From Actinomycetota bacterium (GTDB taxonomy: Bacteria > Actinomycetota > Actinomycetes > Actinomycetales > Actinomycetaceae): 6,758 nucleotides of DNA. The DNA is taken from NCBI GenBank assembly GCA_019425105.1, contig JAHYYD010000116.1, positions 1 to 6,758 of the forward strand, read 5' to 3'. Positions 1 through 6,758 of this stretch are shown here, in pieces. Position 1 is the first letter of the stretch. Each line of letters begins with the position of its first letter. Both the position numbers and the translations under genes were made by a program. Below the pieces are notes generated by a model. That model was not told the DNA's origin. It ran no database searches and saw only the letters and a program-made list of their open reading frames with translations.

Positions 1-26
1 CCGGGCAGACGGGAGACGTCAGTCAT
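1..26 (-). CDS. 5' end of a divergent gene, product unknown (partial)
   Basis: On the minus strand an ATG at 26-24 opens a frame reading MTDVSRLP and then leaves the window. It is preceded by AAGGAGG (plus-strand 33-39), six bases before the ATG, a near-perfect ribosome binding site. The start is supported by this site and by a promoter candidate behind it (81-110, minus). Eight residues are too few to identify a family. The gene is divergent from the MerR-family regulator, an arrangement often seen when a regulator controls its neighbour; that link is inference. Confidence 0.6.
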
Positions 27-50
27 TGGGTGCCTCCTTCATGTCTGTCG

Positions 51-80
51 TGCCGACATTTTCGGCACACGATGTCGGCA
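51..80. promoter_or_regulatory. Inverted repeat in the leader of the divergent gene (operator or RNA hairpin)
   Basis: TGCCGACAT (51-59) and ATGTCGGCA (72-80) are perfect 9-bp inverted repeats with a 12-base spacer. The spacer contains TCGGCA (62-67), which can pair instead with TGCCGA (51-56), so two mutually exclusive hairpins are possible. The repeat covers the expected transcription start of the minus-strand gene and ends 11 bases before its ribosome binding site. It could be a repressor or activator operator, or a leader hairpin that affects translation. The sequence does not choose between these. Confidence 0.5.
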
Positions 81-110
81 AGAATAGACACTTGCGCGGT
101 AGTTATTCAA
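81..110 (-). promoter_or_regulatory. Candidate promoter for the divergent minus-strand gene
   Basis: Read on the minus strand, TTGAAT (plus 105-110) and TATTCT (plus 81-86) are separated by 18 bases. Each matches four of six consensus positions. Transcription would start near 74, inside the inverted repeat at 51-80, giving a leader of roughly 50 bases with the AAGGAGG site. This is a visual call only. Confidence 0.4.
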
Positions 111-125
111 GGATCTTTCTCGAAT

Positions 126-131
126 TATGAT
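126..131 (+). promoter_or_regulatory. Weak -10 candidate for the MerR-family gene
   Basis: TATGAT is a good -10 hexamer in the otherwise featureless part of the divergent region (about 111-200), but no convincing -35 box lies 16-18 bases upstream. If used, it would give a long leader of nearly 190 bases holding the repeats at 204-227 and 255-275. No better plus-strand promoter was seen. Confidence 0.2.
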
Positions 132-203
132 CCAGTTCTCAGCGCGTGGGGGTCTGGACTGTTAAAACCCCGATAAAACTCAGGTGCGCGAGTTGAACGA
201 GCA

Positions 204-227
204 GTGAATAACTTTGTGAACAACTTT
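204..227. repeat. 12-bp tandem direct repeat upstream of the MerR-family gene
   Basis: GTGAATAACTTT (204-215) is followed at once by GTGAACAACTTT (216-227), 11 of 12 bases identical. It lies about 100 bases before the regulator's start. The units also loosely resemble the reverse of a DnaA box (TGTGGATAA): AGTGAATAA and TGTGAACAA each match seven of nine. A pair of binding sites is possible. No replication genes are adjacent, so an origin is not claimed. Confidence 0.45.
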
Positions 228-254
228 TCGCGTGTGCGTCGGGTCTTTCCTGTG

Positions 255-275
255 GCGTGTCAGCTTCTAACACGC
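255..275 (+). promoter_or_regulatory. Short hairpin in the leader of the MerR-family gene
   Basis: GCGTGT (255-260) and ACACGC (270-275) form a perfect 6-bp stem with a 9-base loop, about 50 bases before the ATG. A dyad here could be an autoregulatory operator, as is common for MerR-family genes, or a leader hairpin. The evidence is the symmetry alone. Confidence 0.25.
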
Positions 276-325
276 AAGAATCGGGGTACCGGACAAGCGC
301 CGACACACCGCGGAGAGGAGCAGGC

Positions 326-1246
326 ATGCCACGGGCGATCATCGAGCAGTCGGCTCTCGCCGACCGCTCCCGTACCGTCTCCTCTGTCTCCGACGAACTC
401 GGCGTGTCAGCGTCGACGCTGCGCACCTGGGAACGACGCTACGGTCTCGGCCCCGCACAACGAGAAGCCGGAGCGCGCCGTCGCTACCTGCCCGAGGACG
501 TTGAACGCCTGCGTGCCATGATCCACCACGTGCGCGCCGGGTTGCCCGCCGCCGAGGCGGCCAAACGTGCCCTGGCCGAACGGGCACGCCTGCCCCAATC
601 CGGCCCCGACAACGCCGCACAGCTGCGCACCGTGGTCCTCGCCGACGACTACGAGCGCCTCGAGGAAGTGCTCGAATCGGCGGTCGCCAGCCACGGCCTC
701 GTCCATACGTGGTCGCGCTTCGTCGAACCCGCCCTCAAATCCCTGCGATCCGCACCCGGCGGCGACCCGGTCGGATCCTCGCCCGCCATCATGCTCGTCA
801 ACGCCTTCCAGCGCGTGTGCCGCTGCGCCTACCAGTCGCGGCCTACGCGCGCCCTCATCGGCGGGGACCGCATCGCAATCGTCAGCGACGCCCTCCACGA
901 GACCCCGGCTCAGGTCGTCGGCGTCGCCCTGGCCTGGTACGGGTGCGACGTTCGCCTACTATCGAGCGAAAAATACGGAGGTGTCGCCGCCGCCGATCGC
1001 TTCCGCGAATACGTGCGTGGCGGCGTTCCCGCACTGACCGTCGTCCTGGGCTGCGGTCCCTCCTGCGCGCACACCGTCGAAAGCCTGGTCGCCCGCTACG
1101 GCGTTCCTACGATCATGGTGGGCACGGACGCCCCCGACGTCCTCTCTCCACACGTCCAGCGCGTGCGAACGATCAGCGCCTGCGTCGAAGAAGCCCTCGC
1201 GCTCCTCGCACCCCAAGCGGATCTGCAGCTGGTCGGCCGCTCCTAA
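326..1246 (+). CDS. MerR-family transcriptional regulator with CarH-like C-terminal half
   Basis: This is a 306-residue cytoplasmic DNA-binding regulator. The N-terminal winged helix-turn-helix spans about residues 14-85. TLRTWERRYGLGP (31-43) followed by RRRY (51-54) is the signature of the MerR subgroup that includes CarH. The remainder resembles the helical and cobalamin-binding halves of CarH-type light sensors, but the ligand motifs are poor. The ExHxxG motif reads A189-L-H191-E-T-P194, keeping only the histidine, and no WX9EH motif is visible around W129. B12 binding is therefore doubtful, and the domain may bind something else or only mediate oligomerisation. ATG 326 was chosen because GGAGAGGAG (312-320) lies five bases upstream. 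The frame is open back to a GTG at 257, which lacks such a site. A hairpin follows 17 bases after the stop. Target genes are unknown; the divergent gene at 1-26 and the gene itself are the natural candidates. MerR assignment is firm, ligand unknown. Confidence 0.9.
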   Translation: MPRAIIEQSALADRSRTVSSVSDELGVSASTLRTWERRYGLGPAQREAGARRRYLPEDVERLRAMIHHVRAGLPAAEAAKRALAERARLPQSGPDNAAQLRTVVLADDYERLEEVLESAVASHGLVHTWSRFVEPALKSLRSAPGGDPVGSSPAIMLVNAFQRVCRCAYQSRPTRALIGGDRIAIVSDALHETPAQVVGVALAWYGCDVRLLSSEKYGGVAAADRFREYVRGGVPALTVVLGCGPSCAHTVESLVARYGVPTIMVGTDAPDVLSPHVQRVRTISACVEEALALLAPQADLQLVGRS

Positions 1247-1262
1247 CGCGGGCGGCGGTCCA

Positions 1263-1288
1263 CGCGCAATTGCCCGCTCAACTGCGCG
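1263..1288 (+). terminator. Hairpin after the MerR-family gene, possible terminator
   Basis: CGCGCAATTG (1263-1272) pairs with CAACTGCGCG (1279-1288) with one A/C mismatch and a 6-base loop. It begins 17 bases after the stop codon. There is no T-rich run behind it, so it would be a weak or factor-dependent terminator, which is usual in high-GC actinobacteria. Confidence 0.45.
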
Positions 1289-1363
1289 CTCAGCGCCCCC
1301 GTCTCCGCCCGCAGCGCCTGGTCAGGTGATACCGTGAAGGCACGTACCGGCAGGAGAACAGTC

Positions 1364-4263
<2,900 letters not shown>

Positions 4264-4285
4264 TCGCAGACAGAGCGTTCGTTGT

Positions 4286-4317
4286 GGGCGGGAGCAGTCG
4301 GTGGGCTGCTCCCGCCC
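4286..4317 (+). terminator. Hairpin terminator after guaB
   Basis: GGGCGGGAGCAG (4286-4297) and CTGCTCCCGCCC (4306-4317) form a perfect 12-bp GC-rich stem with an 8-base loop, starting 23 bases after the guaB stop. There is no T tract behind it, as is common for actinobacterial terminators. Confidence 0.7.
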
Positions 4318-4321
4318 GCGC

Positions 4322-4327
4322 TATCCT
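4322..4327 (+). promoter_or_regulatory. Candidate -10 box for the transaldolase-family gene
   Basis: TATCCT fits TANNNT and sits directly after the guaB terminator. It would start transcription near 4334, giving a leader of about 35 bases with a ribosome binding site. The expected -35 position falls within the terminator stem and does not match a consensus, so support is moderate. Confidence 0.4.
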
Positions 4328-4368
4328 AGGGGTGCGAGAACTCACAACAGCGCAAAGGAGCTGCTCAC

Positions 4369-5058
4369 ATGCTCATCCTCATCGATCACGCGAACGTCGA
4401 TTCCATCGCCAAGACCCTCGAATACCTGCCCATCGACGGCGTGACGACCAACCCGACGATCCTATACCGCGAAGGCAAGGAACCCCTCGAGGTCCTCCAC
4501 GCGATCAAGTCCGTCCTGCCCGATGGCGCCCAGCTGCACGTCCAGATCGTCTCCCAGCGCGCCGACGACATGGTCGCCGAGGCCCGGGCGCTGCGCGGCG
4601 AAATCGGTGGCAACCTCTTCATCAAGCTTCCCGTCACGCGCGAAGGCTTCGCCGCCATCCCGCGCATCGTGCGCGAAGGCATGCAGGTGACCGCTACCGG
4701 CATCCACTCCTCGATGCAGGGCTTCATGGCCGCCAAGGCCGGGGCTCGCTACGTCGCCCCCTACGTCAACCGCATGGACAACTACGGCATCGACGGCGTG
4801 CGCGTTGCCTCCGAAATCCACCGCACCCTGCGCACCTACGACCTGAAGGCCGACGTGCTGGCCGCGTCCTTCAAGAACTCTGAGCAGGTCCTTGAGCTGG
4901 TCCGCCAGGGCGTGGGTGCCATCACCGCCGCCCCCGACGTGCTGGCCGCACTCATCAAGAACCCCGCGACCGACGCCGCCATCGCGGACCAGAACCGCGA
5001 CTTCGGCTTCCTCGTGGGTGAGCGCCGCACGTGGTTGGACCTCATCAACGACAAGTGA
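4369..5058 (+). CDS. Transaldolase-family protein, fructose-6-phosphate aldolase (FSA/TalC) type
   Basis: This 229-residue single-domain (beta/alpha)8 class I aldolase is close to E. coli FsaA in length. FSA-type enzymes cleave fructose 6-phosphate to dihydroxyacetone and glyceraldehyde 3-phosphate; close relatives act as transaldolases in the pentose phosphate pathway. Residues matching FsaA are Asp6, GVTTNPT (24-30, Asn28), Gln59, the Schiff-base lysine in FIKLPVT (Lys86), AAKAGARYVAPYVNR (121-135, Tyr132, Arg135) and AASF (165-168, Ser167). The tyrosine in APYVNR favours the FSA-type active site, but reaction specificity inside this family cannot be read from sequence with certainty. The start is well supported by AAAGGAG (4354-4360), eight bases upstream. 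The gene lies between the hairpins at 4286-4317 and 5068-5103 and is probably monocistronic. Confidence 0.9.
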   Translation: MLILIDHANVDSIAKTLEYLPIDGVTTNPTILYREGKEPLEVLHAIKSVLPDGAQLHVQIVSQRADDMVAEARALRGEIGGNLFIKLPVTREGFAAIPRIVREGMQVTATGIHSSMQGFMAAKAGARYVAPYVNRMDNYGIDGVRVASEIHRTLRTYDLKADVLAASFKNSEQVLELVRQGVGAITAAPDVLAALIKNPATDAAIADQNRDFGFLVGERRTWLDLINDK

Positions 5059-5067
5059 GCCCCGTGT

Positions 5068-5103
5068 AGAGGCCCGGAGGCGGCGACTCGCCTCCGGGCC
5101 TCT
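5068..5103 (+). terminator. Strong hairpin terminator after the aldolase gene
   Basis: Positions 5068-5082 pair perfectly with 5089-5103 (arms AGAGGCCCGGAGGCG and CGCCTCCGGGCCTCT, 15 bp) around a 6-base loop, ten bases after the stop. No T run follows. With the opposing terminator at 5921-5951 it closes off the non-coding gap from both sides. Confidence 0.8.
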
Positions 5104-5262
5104 CGCATACTCGCATTGCTGCTGCGTCACTGGTGTTCCTGGTGGCTGCGCCACCGGCGTTCCGGGCGCCGTCGGGCTCGCCCGCCCGCTCGCCGTCCGC
5201 GCCGCGAGCTTCGCTCGGCGCGTCGGCTCGAAGCCCGGCCAGGCCCTGCGAGCCCGCCGGCA

Positions 5263-5300
5263 CCCTCCACACTGGTGGCGCGTGGTGCGCGTTGCTCGGC
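5263..5300 (+). repeat. Direct repeat, copy A
   Basis: The copy begins CCCTCCACACTGGTG and ends GCGCGTTGCTCGGC, and both ends recur in the same orientation at 5771-5826. The middle differs by a few substitutions and a two-base length change, and copy B carries an extra 20-bp unit. The two copies bracket the array and element region 5301-5770. Confidence 0.7.
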
Positions 5301-5322
5301 AAAACCCTGTACCCCCAGGTGT

Positions 5323-5430
5323 CATCCGGATAGGTTGTGCGCACGTGGATAGGTTATGCACATCCGGATAGCTTATTAAGCTATCCGGCTGCTCGTTACC
5401 TATCCGGATGTTGCTTACCTATCCGTATGT
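5323..5430. repeat. Six-unit 19-bp iteron-like array, inverted about a palindrome
   Basis: GGATAG occurs at 5328, 5347 and 5366, exactly 19 bp apart, and its complement CTATCC at 5381, 5400 and 5419, again exactly 19 bp apart. The middle unit of the left arm reads GGATAGGTTATGCACATCC; most units carry CATCC just before the core. The two halves are symmetric about 5376, the centre of a perfect palindrome (11-bp arms 5364-5374 and 5378-5388, 3-base centre). The unit length is not a multiple of three, so it is not protein repeat. One unit includes TTATGCACA (5354-5362), an exact match to the relaxed DnaA-box consensus TTATNCACA. Likely readings are an array of protein-binding sites, a relic of an iteron-type origin, or part of a mobile element. 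Function is unknown. Confidence 0.85.
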
Positions 5431-5490
5431 GAGCTGGTGGCCGACGGCCTTGGCCTGTCCACTCGAGCGAGACCGCGTTCAGGCTTGTTG

Positions 5491-5594
5491 CTAAGTGGTG
5501 TTACACCACTTAGGTGGGTATTACACCAGTTCGGAGGTGGTGTAATGCTCCCTAACTGGCGTCATCCTCCCGAACTGGCGTCATGCCCCTTGGT
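5491..5594. repeat. Second array of 19-20-bp units, different sequence family
   Basis: Forward units start at 5538 (TGGTGTAATGCTCCCTAAC), 5557 (TGGCGTCATCCTCCCGAAC) and 5576 (TGGCGTCATGCCCCTTGG), each 19 bp apart. Reverse units read leftward from 5528 (TGGTGTAATACCCACCTAAG) and 5508, 20 bp apart. The inner pair forms a perfect 9-bp inverted repeat, ATTACACCA (5520-5528) and TGGTGTAAT (5538-5546). The left end is a perfect 11-bp-arm palindrome, CTAAGTGGTGT (5491-5501) and ACACCACTTAG (5503-5513), around one base. The core is unrelated to GGATAG, yet spacing and opposed layout copy the first array. Confidence 0.8.
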
Positions 5595-5633
5595 CTGGTC
5601 CTGTGTAGGGCATGGGGATAGTTCCCTGACAAT

Positions 5634-5740
5634 GTCGCATGCAATTTCCCTGTCAACCTTTCAGATATTGAAAGATATGCGTTGGAATTGCAACGTTTTC
5701 AGGCTTTGTTGAATCTTCACTTAATTGAATTGCATGCGAC
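5634..5740. mobile_element. 107-bp AT-richer element with 13-bp terminal inverted repeats (MITE-like candidate)
   Basis: GTCGCATGCAATT (5634-5646) and AATTGCATGCGAC (5728-5740) are perfect inverted repeats. The interior is AT-rich for this genome and has two smaller dyads: CTTTCA/TGAAAG (5658-5663, 5669-5674) and CGTTG/CAACG (5680-5684, 5691-5695). It codes for nothing recognisable. A non-autonomous transposable element is the leading guess, but no target-site duplication is visible at the ends. A structured RNA or palindromic binding region is the alternative. Confidence 0.45.
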
Positions 5741-5770
5741 TTTTGGGGGCAGGCCGCGCTACTCGCGGCG

Positions 5771-5826
5771 CCCTCCACACTGGTGACGTGTTGCGCGTAC
5801 TGGTGACGTGTTGCGCGTTGCTCGGC
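5771..5826 (+). repeat. Direct repeat, copy B, with a perfect 20-bp tandem duplication
   Basis: ACTGGTGACGTGTTGCGCGT occurs at 5779-5798 and again at 5799-5818 without a gap or mismatch. The flanks CCCTCCAC and TGCTCGGC match copy A at 5263-5300, which has a single diverged unit. The exact tandem copy implies a recent slippage or duplication. A GC hairpin (GCCGCG 5753-5758, CGCGGC 5764-5769) lies immediately upstream. Confidence 0.75.
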
Positions 5827-5920
5827 CAGGCTCACCTCACACAAGCCTTCGCGTCACCTAGCCGCGGCCGAACCCGGCCACTGCCTCGTACATGCGCCGC
5901 GCGGAGGACACTTCAGACAC

Positions 5921-5951
5921 AACGAAAACGGGGGCCGGCACCCGACCCCCG
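5921..5951 (-). terminator. Rho-independent terminator of the exonuclease gene
   Basis: Read on the minus strand, a CGGGGG/CCCCCG stem (plus 5946-5951 and 5929-5934), extended by CGG/CCG after one mismatch with a 3-base loop, is followed by TTTTCGTT (plus 5921-5928). The stem begins 12 bases after the exonuclease stop. This is the only hairpin in the window with a clear T-rich tail. Confidence 0.8.
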
Positions 5952-5963
5952 CCCGACGTGGTC

Positions 5964-6716
5964 TTACTGCTGGTCGCCGCCGCGGCCTCGCGGCGTGATC
6001 TGGGGCCACTCGCGGTCGATGTTTGCGTCCTTGCCCTGCTTGCGCAGGTACTTCTCGAAGTCCTCGGCCCAATCCTGGTGAGCCTGGAGCTGGTAGTCCA
6101 TGAGCTCCAGGGCGCTCATAGACGCCAGCTGTGGGTACTTGTCCACCATGCCGGCGAGCACGTCGAGCGTCATGGCCACGTCCACCTCGGCCGTGTGAGC
6201 GTCCGGGGAAGCGACCGCCCCGTAGACGGGCGCCATCTCCGTCAGTGTCTTCTTGCCCTTGCGGAAGCGGTCGAGCTTACGATCCAACACTAACGGGTCG
6301 ACGACCAGCATCGGCGCGCCCTCCAGGCGCTCCTCGAAAGACCCCAGGCGGTGGCGACGCAGCTCCTGGTTGACCAGCGTGATGTCGTAGGTGGCATTGA
6401 ATGCGACGACCGGGTAGCCGCGCAGCCAGTGCTCGACGATGGAGCCGGCCAACTCGTGGAGGACCTCCTCGATGGGCCGGCCATCGCGGCGCGCCTGCTC
6501 GGTCGTGATGCCGTGGACGGCCGTGGCCTGCTCGGGGATCTCGACGCCCGGGTCGGTCAGCCACGTGGCCACCTGGTCGGGGGCGCTGACACCGCTGCGG
6601 TAGGACGCGCCGTCGATGCGCAGCACCAGCGCGGCGGTGACGAGGCGATCCTTGAGCGCGCGCACGCCCGTCGTCTCGGTGTCAAAACCCATCCACGGGT
6701 CGTCGATCCAGCTCAT
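5964..6716 (-). CDS. DnaQ-like DEDDh 3'-5' exonuclease
   Basis: This 250-residue protein has the RNase T/DnaQ exonuclease fold, which removes nucleotides from 3' ends using two metal ions. Exo I is GFDTETTG (10-17, Asp12 and Glu14). Exo II is VAFNATYDITLV (104-115, Asp111). Exo III is HTAEVDVAMT (174-183, His174 and Asp179), which gives the DEDDh signature. VHGIT (67-71) is also typical of the DnaQ family. The last 60 or so residues form a charged C-terminal extension without a recognised domain, ending in a Gly/Arg-rich tail. It is too short and lacks partner domains to be a polymerase, so it is a stand-alone nuclease or proofreading/repair factor; the substrate is not known. ATG 6716 is supported by AGGAG seven bases upstream. 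No clear promoter is visible in the 42 bases left to the window edge. Confidence 0.9.
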   Translation of the reverse strand: MSWIDDPWMGFDTETTGVRALKDRLVTAALVLRIDGASYRSGVSAPDQVATWLTDPGVEIPEQATAVHGITTEQARRDGRPIEEVLHELAGSIVEHWLRGYPVVAFNATYDITLVNQELRRHRLGSFEERLEGAPMLVVDPLVLDRKLDRFRKGKKTLTEMAPVYGAVASPDAHTAEVDVAMTLDVLAGMVDKYPQLASMSALELMDYQLQAHQDWAEDFEKYLRKQGKDANIDREWPQITPRGRGGDQQ

Positions 6717-6758
6717 GATTGCTCCTAGCCTTGCCGGTGACTCCAGTGTGGCAGAGGG

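Larger units (their letters stand above)
5104..5920. other. Non-coding, repeat-rich gap between convergent genes
   Basis: No protein gene is supported over about 800 bases. The few open frames lack ribosome binding sites, use unlike codons and run through the repeats. Region by region: 5104-5262 is very GC-rich, with a small hairpin at 5141-5155 (GGTGGC, TGC, GCCACC). Then come repeat copy A (5263-5300), the first 19-bp array (5323-5430), a short unique stretch, the second array (5491-5594), an AT-richer element with terminal inverted repeats (5634-5740), a GC hairpin (5753-5769), repeat copy B with its tandem duplication (5771-5826) and a plain stretch to 5920. Base composition drops clearly between about 5330 and 5740 compared with either side, which suggests a different origin for that part. 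No tRNA or known RNA gene was recognised. Confidence 0.7.

Noticed and set aside
103..223. Chromosomal replication origin based on DnaA-box-like sites
   Set aside because: The sites match only seven of nine bases, and dnaA, dnaN or other origin genes are absent.
257..325. Longer start for the MerR-family gene at GTG 257
   Set aside because: No ribosome binding site precedes it, while ATG 326 has GGAGAGGAG at ideal distance and the added residues are not family-like.
5323..5594. CRISPR array
   Set aside because: Units are 19 bp head to tail with no unique spacers, the orientation flips at the centre, and no cas genes are near.
5437..5712. Small protein of about 91 residues on the plus strand
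   Set aside because: It needs a GTG start without a ribosome binding site, runs through the second repeat array, whose 19-bp period shifts frame with each unit, and resembles no known protein.
5725..6081. Plus-strand protein of about 118 residues
   Set aside because: It overlaps the tandem repeat, the terminator and the 3' end of the exonuclease gene on the other strand, and has no clear ribosome binding site.
6737..6751. CCACACTGG on the minus strand upstream of the exonuclease, similar to the start of repeat copies A and B
   Set aside because: Only nine bases match, which is expected by chance in a GC-rich window.

Overview
The window reads as a stretch of chromosome from a high-GC Gram-positive bacterium, most likely an actinomycete of the Actinomyces/Schaalia kind. 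The grounds are the strong G/C preference at third codon positions, the actinobacterial style of the MerR regulator and of the DnaQ-like exonuclease, TANNNT-type -10 boxes, and a guaB that looks leaderless. The genus is an inference from style, not from a database match.

Layout. Positions 1-26 (minus) hold the first codons of a divergent gene that leaves the window. Positions 27-325 are the divergent control region, with an inverted repeat, a minus-strand promoter candidate and a 12-bp tandem repeat. Four plus-strand genes follow: a MerR-family regulator with a CarH-like C-terminal half (326-1246), an AGE (N-acylglucosamine 2-epimerase) superfamily protein with an altered active site (1364-2638), IMP dehydrogenase guaB (2740-4263) and an FSA/TalC-type transaldolase-family aldolase (4369-5058). 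Positions 5059-5963 are a 905-bp non-coding gap between convergent genes. On the minus strand, 5964-6716 encodes a DEDDh 3'-5' exonuclease.

How the genes relate. guaB supplies XMP for guanine nucleotide synthesis, the aldolase acts on sugar phosphates and the AGE protein probably binds a sugar. They do not form one obvious pathway. guaB and the aldolase each have a start signal and a strong hairpin after the stop, so they are probably separate transcription units.

The most unusual part is the non-coding gap. It contains two unrelated families of short repeats, both spaced every 19 bp and both arranged in opposing orientations around a palindromic centre (5323-5430 and 5491-5594). Next comes a 107-bp AT-richer segment bounded by perfect 13-bp inverted repeats (5634-5740), then a perfect 20-bp tandem duplication (5779-5818). 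All of this lies between two direct copies of a further repeat (5263-5300 and 5771-5826). No protein gene explains it. It resembles an array of protein-binding sites, iteron-like DNA or a remnant of a small mobile element, but the sequence alone does not settle which.
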